This document shows positions 44,429-53,490 of a DNA stretch of 64,000 nucleotides, piece by piece (position 1 is the stretch's first letter; each line of letters starts with the position of its first letter). The translations under genes were made by a program, and so were the position numbers. The notes below the pieces were generated by a model, which had not been told where the DNA came from, ran no database searches, and saw nothing but the letters and a program-made list of their open reading frames with translations. The DNA comes from Hoeflea sp. (GTDB lineage: Bacteria; Pseudomonadota; Alphaproteobacteria; Rhizobiales; Rhizobiaceae), in NCBI GenBank assembly GCA_019084245.1, contig JAHRFE010000027.1, positions 186,001-250,000 on the forward strand, in the 5' to 3' direction.

Positions 44429-47400
44429 TCAGGTCCGCAGCACCCGGTAGATCGCCGGGATCACCAGCACCGTGAGCGCCGTCGACGAGGCGAGCCCGAA
44501 CAGCAGCGAGATCGCCAGGCCCTGGAAGATCGGGTCGGTCAGGATCACCGCCGCGCCGATCATGGCAGCCAGCGCCGTTAGGATGATCGGCTTGAAGCGG
44601 ATGGCGCCCGCCTCGATCAGCACCGGCGTCAGCGGCGTGCCCGGCACATGCGCGTGGCGGATGAAATCCACGAGCAGGATCGAGTTGCGCACGATGATGC
44701 CCGCCAGCGCGATGAAGCCGATCATCGAGGTGGCCGAGAACGGCGCGCCGAACAGCCAGTGGCCGATCAGGATACCGATGAAGGTCAAAGGCACCGGCGT
44801 GAGAATGACCAGCGGCGCCTTGAACGAGCCGAATTGCGCGACCACCAGGATATAGATACCGAGCAGCGCCACGCCGAAGGCGGCGCCCATGTCGCGGAAC
44901 GTGACCCAGGTCACTTCCCACTCGCCGTCCCAGAGCAGGGTCGAGACCTGTTCATCGGCCGGCTGGCCGTTGAGCGCGATCACCGGTTTCTCCAGATCGG
45001 TCCAGTCCATCGCGTCAAGCGCCTCCTGCACCGCCAGCATTCCGTAGAGCGGCGCCTCATAGTCGCCGGCCATCTCGGCCATCACCATTTCGGCGGCACG
45101 GCCATTGTGGCGGAAAACGGGGAAGGAGGATGTTTCCATGGAGACAGTCACCACATCGCCCAGTTCCACCACGCTGCGGTCGCCCGGCAGCACATTGGCC
45201 GGGATCGGCGTGGACAGGAAGCTCTCGTTGACCAGGCGTTCGGACCGCGGCCGTTCAAGCCGGATCGCGATCGGCGTCCGGCCTCCGCCGCGGTGAGAAT
45301 AGCCCACGGTCTGGCCGGTGTTGAGGATCGAGATCGTGTCGAACACGTCCTGTTCCTCGACCTTGAAGAACTCGAGGTCATCGGTGGAAATCCTGACCCG
45401 GACGCGCTCCGCCGGCAGTCCCCAGGAATTGTCGATGTCGACGATGAAGGACGCCGAGCGGAATGCTTCTTCCACACGTCGCGCCACCGCACGGCGCGTC
45501 TCCGCATCGGGGCCATAGATTTCGGCGAGCAGCGTCGCCATCACCGGCGGGCCGGGCGGCGGCTCGACCACCTTCAGACTTGCGCCCTCGGGCAGCGGAA
45601 TGGCCGCTATCCGGGTGCGGATGTCGAGCGCGATCTCATGGCTTGACCGGTCCCTCTCGCCCTTGGGCGTGAGGTTGAGCGCCACATCGCCCATCTGGGT
45701 TTCCGAGCGCAGGAAGGAGTGGCGCACCAGGCCGTTGAAGTTGAAGGGCGCTGCCGTGCCGGCATGTGTCTGGGTGGATTTGACCTCGTCGAGCTTGAGC
45801 ACTTCGCGCGCGACCGCCTGCGCCACGGCGTCGGTGGCTTCCACCGACGTGCCCTCTGGCATGTCGATGACCACCGAGAGTTCCGACTTGTTGTCAAACG
45901 GCAAGAGCTTGACGGTGACATGCTTGGTGTAGAACAGCGACAGCGAGCCGAGCGTCAGCACGCCCACGACGAGCAGAAAGATCCAGGAACTGGTCTTGCT
46001 GGACAGGATCGGCCGCGCCACGGCGCGATAGATCTTTCCGAGCAGGCCGCCGGGCTCGACCCCTTCGGCCGGACCGTGATGCAACGGCGCGCGACCGGCG
46101 ATCTTCAGCATCAGCCACGGCGTCACCATGACGGCGACGAAGAACGAGAACACCATGGCCGCCGAGGCATTGGCCGGGATCGGGCTCATATAGGGACCCA
46201 TCATGCCCGACACGAACAGCATCGGTAGCAGCGCCGCGACCACGGTGAGTGTGGCGACGATGGTCGGGTTGCCGACTTCGGCGACCGCCTCGATCGCTGC
46301 CTGCTTGCGCTCGCGCCCGTCGCGCATGCCCCAGTGGCGGGCGATGTTCTCGATCACCACGATGGCGTCGTCGACCAGGATGCCGATGGAAAAGATCAGC
46401 GCAAACAGCGACACGCGGTTGAGCGTGTAGCCCATCACCCGCGAGGCAAACAGCGTGAGCAGGATCGTCACCGGGATGACGATGGCCACCACCAGCGCTT
46501 CGCGCCAGCCGATAGCCACCCAGACCAGCAGGATGATCGAGACGGTGGCAAGACCCAGATGATACAGAAGCTCATTGGCCTTCTCATTGGCGGTCTCGCC
46601 ATAGTCGCGGGTAATTTCGACCGCCATGGAATGCGGAATGAGTGAGCTTTCGAGCGCTTCGGTGCGTTCGAGGATCTGTTCGGCGACCAGCACCGCATTG
46701 GCGCCGGCGCGCTTGGCTATGGCCAGGGTGACCGCGGGTCTGCGGTCAATGCCGCCATTTTCCGCACGCGTCACCGTGGCGACAATCCGCGCGGTCGAGT
46801 CTGAGGCGAAGGAGATATCCGTCAGATCGCGCACATAGACCGGCCTTCCGTCGCGGGTCGTGACCAGCAGATTGCCGATCTCGGAGGGCGCGTAGAGCGT
46901 CTCGCCAACCATCAGGTCCGCCGACTGGCCGTTGACGGTCACCTGGCCTGCGGGGAAGGCGCGGTTGGCGGCCGACACCTTGCCCGCAAGTTGCTGCAGC
47001 GTCACGCCGTTGAGCGCCAGGCGCTTGGGATCGGGCGCGATGCGGATGATCTCGTCGGTGTCGCCGACAAGATAGGTCAGCCCCACATCGTCGATCTTGG
47101 ACAGCTCGGTCCTGAGTTCGCGCGCGACGCGGGTCAGATCATTGGCGCTGACCGTGTCTCCGGCTTCGAGCGATGGCGTCAGCGTCAGCGAGACGATGGC
47201 GACATCGTCGATGCCGCGGCCGACGATCATCGGTTCGGGAATTCCGACCGGGATGCGGTCGAGATTGGCGCGGACCTTGTCGTGAACCCTGAGGATCGCC
47301 GAATCGGTTTGGGTGCCGACGATGAACCGGGCGGTGACCAGCACCTTGTTGTCCGATGTCTGCGAATAGACATGCTCGACTCCGTCAATGCTCTTGACGA

Positions 47401-47638
47401 TGGTTTCGAGCGGCTCGGAGACCAGTTTCACCGCGTCCTCGGCCTTGAGGCCGGGTGCGCTGAGCATGATGTCGACCATCGGCACAGAAATCTGCGGCTC
47501 TTCCTCGCGCGGCAGCGTCATCAGCGCAACCAGTCCGAAGGCGAAGGCCGCGAGCAGGAACAGGGGCGTCAGGGGCGAGACAATGAAGCCGCGGGTCAGC
47601 TTGCCCGCAATGCCCAGATCGGAGGGAGTCGTGCTCAT
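44429..47638 (-). CDS. RND efflux pump inner-membrane subunit
   Basis: 1069-residue proton-driven transporter of the AcrB/MexF superfamily with 12 transmembrane helices in two halves and two large periplasmic loops. The N-terminus has the RND PLTPLFLLAAFAFGL helix and PREEEPQISVPMVDI. The TM4 proton-relay region reads SIGILVDDAIVVIENI (paired Asp). The C-terminal half ends LFGLASSTALTVLVIPAIYRVL. It lacks heavy-metal (CusA) hallmarks that I can see. It overlaps the adaptor stop-start by 4 bases. No outer-membrane TolC-like gene is present. Confidence 0.92.
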   Translation of the reverse strand: MSTTPSDLGIAGKLTRGFIVSPLTPLFLLAAFAFGLVALMTLPREEEPQISVPMVDIMLSAPGLKAEDAVKLVSEPLETIVKSIDGVEHVYSQTSDNKVLVTARFIVGTQTDSAILRVHDKVRANLDRIPVGIPEPMIVGRGIDDVAIVSLTLTPSLEAGDTVSANDLTRVARELRTELSKIDDVGLTYLVGDTDEIIRIAPDPKRLALNGVTLQQLAGKVSAANRAFPAGQVTVNGQSADLMVGETLYAPSEIGNLLVTTRDGRPVYVRDLTDISFASDSTARIVATVTRAENGGIDRRPAVTLAIAKRAGANAVLVAEQILERTEALESSLIPHSMAVEITRDYGETANEKANELLYHLGLATVSIILLVWVAIGWREALVVAIVIPVTILLTLFASRVMGYTLNRVSLFALIFSIGILVDDAIVVIENIARHWGMRDGRERKQAAIEAVAEVGNPTIVATLTVVAALLPMLFVSGMMGPYMSPIPANASAAMVFSFFVAVMVTPWLMLKIAGRAPLHHGPAEGVEPGGLLGKIYRAVARPILSSKTSSWIFLLVVGVLTLGSLSLFYTKHVTVKLLPFDNKSELSVVIDMPEGTSVEATDAVAQAVAREVLKLDEVKSTQTHAGTAAPFNFNGLVRHSFLRSETQMGDVALNLTPKGERDRSSHEIALDIRTRIAAIPLPEGASLKVVEPPPGPPVMATLLAEIYGPDAETRRAVARRVEEAFRSASFIVDIDNSWGLPAERVRVRISTDDLEFFKVEEQDVFDTISILNTGQTVGYSHRGGGRTPIAIRLERPRSERLVNESFLSTPIPANVLPGDRSVVELGDVVTVSMETSSFPVFRHNGRAAEMVMAEMAGDYEAPLYGMLAVQEALDAMDWTDLEKPVIALNGQPADEQVSTLLWDGEWEVTWVTFRDMGAAFGVALLGIYILVVAQFGSFKAPLVILTPVPLTFIGILIGHWLFGAPFSATSMIGFIALAGIIVRNSILLVDFIRHAHVPGTPLTPVLIEAGAIRFKPIILTALAAMIGAAVILTDPIFQGLAISLLFGLASSTALTVLVIPAIYRVLRT

Positions 47639-48603
47639 GGCAGCACCACCTTGTCGCCAGCGGCAACACCGCTGATGATCTCGATCATGCCGTCATTGTC
47701 GCCGTCTTGCGGCGCGCCCAGAATAACGGTTCGCTCCACGGTCTGCCCGGAAGGATCTTCCATCGAGATGAAATCAATGCCATGCCGCGTGCTGACCGCC
47801 GACATCGGCGCAAGCAGGGCAGAGCGTGTGCCGATCGGCACTTCGACGAGGATGCGGGCATTGACGAAGGCGGTGTCGAGTTTGTCGACCTCGACATCGG
47901 CGATCACCCTTCCATTGTCGATCTGCGGATAGAGCTTGGCGAGCCGTCCGGCGGTTTCGCCGCCTTCGGTGGCGATGCGGATTTCGGCGCCGGCCTGCAG
48001 GTCGCCCGCAAACCGCTCAGGCACGGCAAGTCTCAGGAAAAAGCCGCCCGAGCCGATGGTCGCCACCGGTTCGCCCGGCATGATCACCGAGCCGCGGGTG
48101 GCGGGCACGGTGAGCACGCGGCCATCGGCGGGGGCAATGACCGCGCCCTCGGTTTCCTGCTGGGTCAGCACCGCGCGGCTGGCTTGCGTGGCGGCGATCT
48201 GGTTGCGGATCACCTCGACATCGGTCGATAGCTGCGCCAGCCGCTGCCGCGTCACCACGCCCTGGCTCACCAGCGTCTCGCCGCGCTGGAGCTCGGCCTC
48301 CGCGGTCGCAAGCTGCGCCGCATAGGCTGCGAGCTGGGCGTCCTGCGCAGCGATCTGAAACGCGATCTTGTCGTCCTTGACGAGGCCCAGCTGCTGTCCC
48401 GCCGTCACCAGGTCGCCTTCGCTGATTGTCAATTCCTCGATCACCCCGCCGATGCGGGCGCGCGCGGGCACGACGTCGCGCGATTCGACGCGTGCCTGCA
48501 CCGCTTTCCATTCGGTAATTTCCGTAGGCGCCAAGGTCAGCGTTTCTGCCTGCGCCATACCGGCGGAGGCCAGGACAAGAAGGGCAAAGCTCGAGATTTT
48601 CAT
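47635..48603 (-). CDS. RND efflux periplasmic adaptor (membrane-fusion protein)
   Basis: 322-residue HlyD_D23-type adaptor with signal peptide (MKISSFALLVLASAGMAQA). It has the lipoyl halves (RARIGGVIEELTISEGDLV; ADGRVLTVPATRGSVI), a coiled-coil stretch around residues 80-145 and a barrel domain. The ATG at 48603 follows GAGG; the open frame runs further upstream without homology. It is the first gene of the two-gene pump operon. A palindrome with arms CTTATATA/TATATAAG lies about 100 bases upstream and is the candidate operator. Confidence 0.9.
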   Translation of the reverse strand: MKISSFALLVLASAGMAQAETLTLAPTEITEWKAVQARVESRDVVPARARIGGVIEELTISEGDLVTAGQQLGLVKDDKIAFQIAAQDAQLAAYAAQLATAEAELQRGETLVSQGVVTRQRLAQLSTDVEVIRNQIAATQASRAVLTQQETEGAVIAPADGRVLTVPATRGSVIMPGEPVATIGSGGFFLRLAVPERFAGDLQAGAEIRIATEGGETAGRLAKLYPQIDNGRVIADVEVDKLDTAFVNARILVEVPIGTRSALLAPMSAVSTRHGIDFISMEDPSGQTVERTVILGAPQDGDNDGMIEIISGVAAGDKVVLP

Positions 48604-48997
48604 GATTGCCTCGCAACAAGGGTTTGAATGGACACCAAACCGACTTTGATCGTTTTGGCGCGCTTTGTCTTTGCGCGAGATCAGTCGCGTGGAATCCGAT
48701 TGCAGCTTATATAGGCGCTTATATATAAGATCGCAAATATAAAATGATCGAGATTTGGCGAGTTCATCCAAACGGCTTGCTGCCGCAGCGAGCGCTCAAG
48801 CCAGCTGATCGTCAAGCAAATGCACGGGAGACAGTAACGTGTCCCGGTTCGCCTCGAGGGTTTCTCTGCGTCAGACCTGACGATTGCGCGTCGGAAGACA
48901 GGTTGTCAGGTAACCATGAGGGGCTTTCGTGCGGGGCTGTGAGCGCTGAAGCCCTGTCAGACCAGGATTTCGCGAGGCTGATACTCCCCGGGCCGGT
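48604..48997. other. Intergenic region upstream of the RND operon
   Basis: About 390 bases. It holds the RND operon promoter and an A+T palindrome. A plus-strand frame at 48744-49004 has no ribosome site and no recognisable sequence; I do not call it a gene. Confidence 0.5.
48706..48729. promoter_or_regulatory. A+T palindrome, probable efflux operator
   Basis: CTTATATA (48706-48713) and TATATAAG (48722-48729) are perfect 8-bp arms with an 8-nt spacer; GCTTATATA also repeats directly 12 bases apart (48705 and 48717). TetR- or MarR-like efflux regulators use such sites, but no regulator gene lies adjacent. Confidence 0.5.
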
Positions 48998-50161
48998 TCA
49001 ATAGGCCTTGCCGCGCGCTGAAACCGGCCAGAGGCAGTCGACCTTGCCGTTGCGCACGCCCACATACCAGTCATGCAGATTGCAGGTCGGGTCGCAATGG
49101 CCCGGAACCAGGCGAAGCTTGTCACTGATTTTGAGCACGTTGCCCGGATCGAGGAGCGTGCCGTGCTCGTCCGAGCATGCGGTATAGGTTACGTCATCGC
49201 GGCCAAAGACGACGGGCAAGCCGCTGTCCACTGATTGCACCTTCAGGCCTGCGTCGCAGATCGCCCATCCGGGCTTTACATGGCTCATCACCGAGGTGAG
49301 GAGGAACAGCGCGTTTTCGAACCCGGCCTCGTCGAGACGGTTTCCGTCCTGATCCAGCACCCGGCCGTAATCGGCGTCCATGAACGCGTAGGAGCCGCAT
49401 TGCAGCTCGGTATAGACGCCGGATGTGCCCTCCAAACGGTAGCTGCCGGTGCCGCCGCCGGTGACGGTGCCGCAGGCGATGCCGTCTGCCCTCAACGCGT
49501 CCAGGACCTCCCGAACAAGCGCCACCGCTACGTCGAACTTCGCCTTGCGCTCCTCATGGTGCTTGAGGTGCTGCATCGCGCCCTGGTAGGCCTGGATGCC
49601 CGCAAATTCGAGACCCGGCGCGGCGATGATGGCTTGGGCCAGGTCCAGGGCTTCCGCGGCCGTCGACACGCCGCAGCGCCCGGCGCCGCAATCGAGTTCG
49701 ACCAGGCAGCCGATCGTCGCGCCATGCCGGGCCGCTGCCTCAGACAACTCGGGGATGTTGTCCGGATCATCAACGCAGCAACTGATCTTTGCACCGAACC
49801 GCGGCAGCCGCGCCAGCCGGTTGATCCTGGCCGCGCCGCGCACCTGGTTGGACACGAGAATATCCTTGATCCCGCCGCGGGCAAAAACCTCCGCCTCCGC
49901 GACCTTCTGGCAACAGACGCCGTCCGCGCCGCCGATCCTTTGCTGCAGTTTCGCCACGTCCACCGACTTGTGCATCTTGCCATGCACCCTCAGTCGCACG
50001 CCCATGGCGCGCGCCTCTTGGCCCATCTTGATGATGTTGCGCTCAAGCGCGTCGAGATCGAGAACGAGGCATGGCGTCTCGATGTCCTGTTCATCCATGC
50101 CGGGCAGGGCAGGCACATCGAAGCCTGGTTCCAGCCCGTCAAGATCGGTAATCGCGGTCAT
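48998..50161 (-). CDS. DSD1-family PLP enzyme, probable 3-hydroxy-D-aspartate aldolase (BhcC-like)
   Basis: 387-residue fold-type III PLP enzyme (alanine racemase N-terminal barrel). The PLP Lys is expected in RVHGKMHKS near residue 64. VCCQKVAEAEVFARGGIKDILVSN, CGAGRCGV and the metal-binding C-terminal PGHCDPTCNLHDWYVG block place it in the D-threonine aldolase/D-serine dehydratase group. The specific ending GVRNGKVDCLWPVSARGK resembles BhcC of the beta-hydroxyaspartate cycle, which joins glycine and glyoxylate for C2 assimilation. The partner genes (bhcA, bhcB, bhcD, bhcR) are not in this window, so the assignment is provisional. GGAG precedes the ATG. Confidence 0.75.
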   Translation of the reverse strand: MTAITDLDGLEPGFDVPALPGMDEQDIETPCLVLDLDALERNIIKMGQEARAMGVRLRVHGKMHKSVDVAKLQQRIGGADGVCCQKVAEAEVFARGGIKDILVSNQVRGAARINRLARLPRFGAKISCCVDDPDNIPELSEAAARHGATIGCLVELDCGAGRCGVSTAAEALDLAQAIIAAPGLEFAGIQAYQGAMQHLKHHEERKAKFDVAVALVREVLDALRADGIACGTVTGGGTGSYRLEGTSGVYTELQCGSYAFMDADYGRVLDQDGNRLDEAGFENALFLLTSVMSHVKPGWAICDAGLKVQSVDSGLPVVFGRDDVTYTACSDEHGTLLDPGNVLKISDKLRLVPGHCDPTCNLHDWYVGVRNGKVDCLWPVSARGKAY

Positions 50162-50291
50162 GTTCGTCTCCCTGTTCGTGACACATACCTGAACCAGGTT
50201 GGAACGAAATACCAGATCACCCGCTTGACCCGGCTGGATCGCTCAGGTCAGGTGGGCTGCAAACAGCTTTGCTCCGAGGAGAAATGACCCC

Positions 50292-50555
50292 ATGAGATGG
50301 GCCTTGATCGATTTTAGCCATCCGTTCTTCCGCCCCATGATTCGCCGGATCGCGATCGTGGGTCTGCTCGTCGTCTGGACTGTGGTGGAGTTCATGGCCG
50401 GATCCACCGGCTGGAGCACCTTCTTCCTTCTGCTCACTGCCTATGTCGGATGGGGGCTTTTCCTGTCCGGCCAGGCTGACGGCCCGTTGCAGGAAAAGGA
50501 TGATGCCGGTCAGGCCCCTCCATCGGGGGAGGACAAGCCCGAGGACCGCGAGTGA
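50292..50555 (+). CDS. Small membrane protein (DUF3329-like)
   Basis: 87 residues: basic N-terminus HPFFRPMIRRIAIV, two hydrophobic helices (IVGLLVVWTVVEFMAG and FFLLLTAYVGWGLFL) and an acidic Asp/Glu tail. The N-terminal HPFFRP plus two-helix layout is that of DUF3329-type short proteins common in alphaproteobacteria. A GGAAC-N16-CGCT sequence at 50201-50225, one base off the EcfG consensus, lies upstream. Function unknown. Confidence 0.7.
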   Translation: MRWALIDFSHPFFRPMIRRIAIVGLLVVWTVVEFMAGSTGWSTFFLLLTAYVGWGLFLSGQADGPLQEKDDAGQAPPSGEDKPEDRE

Positions 50556-50680
50556 GCGCAGCCGGAACCGGCATTTCTCCCGGCGTGCAGGGGCAAACTC
50601 ATCGGCTCGGGAGTGCCTGATTTCGCATCGCAGGGGCTTGTGGCGACGATTGTGCCGGTCTATAAGCCAGCCGCTGGTCA

Positions 50681-50757
50681 CGGAGTGTAGCGCAGCCTGG
50701 TAGCGCACGTCGTTCGGGACGACGGGGTCGGAGGTTCGAATCCTCTCACTCCGACCA
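50681..50757 (+). tRNA. tRNA-Pro (anticodon CGG)
   Basis: 77 bases including an encoded CCA. The acceptor CGGAGTG pairs with CACTCCG; the anticodon arm CGTCG-TTCGGGA-CGACG gives anticodon CGG; the T arm holds GGTTCGAATCC. An A+T-poor leader precedes it and IS-like repeats follow. Confidence 0.97.
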
Positions 50758-50780
50758 GTCTTTCTATTTGTCCGGCCCGG

Positions 50781-50819
50781 AGACATAGGCGACAGTTTGT
50801 ACCTAAGACATGGGTGACA
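50781..50819. mobile_element. IS-end-like direct repeats downstream of tRNA-Pro
   Basis: AGACATAGGCGACA (50781-50794) and AGACATGGGTGACA (50806-50819) are near-identical 14-mers, 25 bases apart, differing at two positions. GACAT..G.GACA repeats of this kind are typical of the terminal transposase-binding sites of IS481/IS3-like elements. No transposase is present, so this would be a solo end left by a lost element. Confidence 0.4.
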
Positions 50820-50897
50820 AGCTCGTGCCGAAATGCCGTCTTCGACCTCTTTGAGTCTCAATTTCTCTCTGCTGTGAGCAAGGCAACAGCCAGGGGT

Positions 50898-51474
50898 TCA
50901 CCTTGCCTGCGGGATGCTGGGCAGGAAGTTGGAGATGCCTTGCGCTTCAAACTGGGTTGCGACCACCGGGATTGCTTTCACGCCGAGATGAATATTGTCC
51001 ATGAACCATCGATCGGCCGAGCGACCATCCGGTTCCAGGAAGGGTTCAAACATGTCGATGAACGGCAGCCGGTGCTCCCGGCAATAGACGCGCATCTGGT
51101 CACGCATGCACCGCAAGGCCTGATTGCGCAGGGTCCACGCTCTGCAGAAGCCAGAACGCATTCCTGCGGCCGCCTTCGGTTGAGTTCTCCTTGTGCATGG
51201 TGGCCGCCAGGGGCGCACCCAGTCTGCAGACCCTGACATTTGGAAAGATGCTGTCGGACACGGCCATGCAGTTGGGATCGATGGCATCAACCCCCGAGAA
51301 GACCGAGACATGACTGTCGCCGATGACATACACCAGCGGCAGGTCATCGGCGTGAGATGGCATATCGGTCTGATCTTGGCGCTGCACGAAATGTTTATCC
51401 GATCCTGTATGTGCCCCGCCGGTGGGACCTTCAGCGGAATTGTCTGCCCTGGAATAGATCGGATATTTACGCAC
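50898..51474 (-). pseudogene. Broken SGNH/GDSL-like hydrolase
   Basis: Two reverse-strand frames carry parts of one protein. The frame at 51100-51474 contains LVYVIGDSHVSVFSGVDAI (GDSH nucleophile block) and the sequence up to [10 protein letters not shown]. The other frame, ending at 50898, supplies the C-terminal half with [15 protein letters not shown] and WFMDNIHLG (the Asp-x-x-His region). The middle block expected in such enzymes is missing near 51110-51150, so both a frameshift and an internal deletion are inferred. It sits between IS-like repeats and recQ. Confidence 0.65.
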
Positions 51475-51586
51475 TCAGGGCAGGCGGTGGCAATCCTTGC
51501 GGGCCCTGTTCCTTGGGCGTCCTTCCGCCCTCGCGGTCGTCGCATGATCCATGCCATAATGCGGCTCTTCCCACGAGAGCGATTCC

Positions 51587-53449
51587 ATGCCGCAGACCCA
51601 AAGCCCGATCGATGCCCTGTTCGAAAGCCAAGCGACCGCCGACCCGCTGGCCGTTCTCAAGCGGGTTTACGGATATCCTGCGTTCCGCGGCAGGCAGGCC
51701 GAGGTTGTGGGCCGGGTGGTCGAGGGCGGCGATGCGGTGGTGCTGTTTCCGACCGGCGCTGGCAAGTCGCTGTGTTTCCAGATCCCCGCGCTCTGCCGTC
51801 CGGGCGTCGGCATTGTCGTGTCGCCGCTGATCGCGCTGATGCGCGACCAGGTGGAGGCGCTCAAGCAATTGGGCGTGCGCGCCGCAGCGCTCAATTCCTC
51901 GCTCAGCCGCGAGGAATTCATGGTTGTCCGCGCCGCGATCTCCCGGGGCGAGCTCGATCTTCTCTATGTCACGCCGGAACGCATCGTCACGCAGGGCTTC
52001 AAGGACATGATCGGCAATGCGCAGATCGCGCTGTTTGCCATCGACGAGGCCCATTGCGTCTCGCAATGGGGCCATGATTTCCGGCCGGAATACCGCGAGC
52101 TGGGCCATCTGGGCCAAGCCTATCCCGGCGTGCCGCGCATCGCGCTGACGGCGACGGCGGACCCGCACACCCGCGAGGACATCATCGACAAGCTGGGCCT
52201 CAGCACGGCCGAGGTCTTCACCACCTCGTTCGACCGGCCCAACATCGCCTACGAGATTGTCGAGCGCGATCAGCCGCGCCAGCAATTGCTGCGCTTTCTG
52301 TCGCGCCACAAGGGCTCGAGCGGCATCGTCTACTGCCTGTCGCGCGCCAAGGTCGAGGACACCGCCGAGTGGCTCAACAAGCAGGGGATCTGGGCGAAAG
52401 CTTATCACGCAGGCATGGACCGCAGCGTCCGCGAAGCCAACCAGGATGCGTTTCTCAAGGAAGAGGACCTGTGCCTGGTCGCCACCGTCGCCTTCGGCAT
52501 GGGCATCGACAAGCCCAATGTACGCTATGTCGCCCATCTCGATCTGCCGGGGTCGGTCGAAGCCTATTACCAGGAGACCGGCCGTGCCGGCCGCGACGGG
52601 CTGCCCTCGGACGCCTGGATGACCTACGGCATGGCCGATGTCATCCAGCGCGGCCGGATGATCGACGGCGGGGCGTCGGGTGAAGACGTCAAGCGCGTCG
52701 AGCGCGCCAAGCTCAATGCGCTGCTCGGGATCTGCGAAAGCGCCGGCTGCCGCAGGCAGGCGATCCTGGCCCATTTCGGCGAGGCGCATCAGGGGAGTTG
52801 CGGCAATTGCGACACCTGCTTGAAGCCGGTCGAGACCTGGGACGGAACCGAGGCCGCAATCAAGGCGCTGGCTGCATGCTACCGCACCGGCGAGCGCTTT
52901 GGCGCGGGCCACTTGATCGACGTGCTGTTGGGCAATGAGAACGACAAGACCGCGCGCTTCGGCCATGTCGACCTGCCGGTTTTCGGGGTAGGCAAGGATA
53001 TCCCGGCCAAGACCTGGCAATCTGTCTACCGCCAGCTTCTGGCCGCGGGCCTCGTCAGCGTCGATCACGAGGCCTTCGGTGCGCTCAAGCTCGTGCCCGA
53101 CGAGGCCCGCGCCGTGTTCAAGCACGAGCGCGAGGTCCGCTTCCGCAAGGACCGTCCGGCGGGGCCGAAAGCGTCGCGGCGCCCGCCCTCGGGCGCGGCG
53201 AGCGCCAAATCCACGTTGGAGCCGGCTGATGGCGAGCTGTTCGAGGCTTTGCGCGCGGCGCGCATGGCGATCGCCAAGGACCTGTCGGTACCGCCCTATG
53301 TGGTGTTTCCCGATACCACGCTTGTGGCCTTTGCCACCGAACGCCCCGCTGACCGCGAAGCGCTGCTTGGTATCTCGGGCGTCGGGCAGTCCAAACTGGA
53401 GCGGTACGGCGATGCTTTCCTCAAGGTCATTCGTGCGCATCAAGGATAA
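51587..53449 (+). CDS. recQ: ATP-dependent DNA helicase RecQ
   Basis: 3'-5' DNA helicase for recombination and replication-fork repair, 620 residues. Walker [12 protein letters not shown] near residue 54, DEAH box ([19 protein letters not shown]) near 150, motif [12 protein letters not shown], zinc-binding Cys cluster GSCGNCDTC near 405 with RQC domain, and an Arg/Ala-rich linker before the HRDC domain (about 545-615; [17 protein letters not shown]). The linker contains the Lys/Arg-rich block [16 protein letters not shown]. Complete gene; the ATG is at 51587. Confidence 0.95.
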   Translation: MPQTQSPIDALFESQATADPLAVLKRVYGYPAFRGRQAEVVGRVVEGGDAVVLFPTGAGKSLCFQIPALCRPGVGIVVSPLIALMRDQVEALKQLGVRAAALNSSLSREEFMVVRAAISRGELDLLYVTPERIVTQGFKDMIGNAQIALFAIDEAHCVSQWGHDFRPEYRELGHLGQAYPGVPRIALTATADPHTREDIIDKLGLSTAEVFTTSFDRPNIAYEIVERDQPRQQLLRFLSRHKGSSGIVYCLSRAKVEDTAEWLNKQGIWAKAYHAGMDRSVREANQDAFLKEEDLCLVATVAFGMGIDKPNVRYVAHLDLPGSVEAYYQETGRAGRDGLPSDAWMTYGMADVIQRGRMIDGGASGEDVKRVERAKLNALLGICESAGCRRQAILAHFGEAHQGSCGNCDTCLKPVETWDGTEAAIKALAACYRTGERFGAGHLIDVLLGNENDKTARFGHVDLPVFGVGKDIPAKTWQSVYRQLLAAGLVSVDHEAFGALKLVPDEARAVFKHEREVRFRKDRPAGPKASRRPPSGAASAKSTLEPADGELFEALRAARMAIAKDLSVPPYVVFPDTTLVAFATERPADREALLGISGVGQSKLERYGDAFLKVIRAHQG

Positions 53450-53490
53450 TTGTCGCGCCTCATGCGGTGATGACTGCGGTTTGATGTCTT

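Noticed and set aside
48744-49004. 86-codon frame opposite the aldolase end
   Set aside because: No ribosome site or recognisable domain; runs into the BhcC-like gene.
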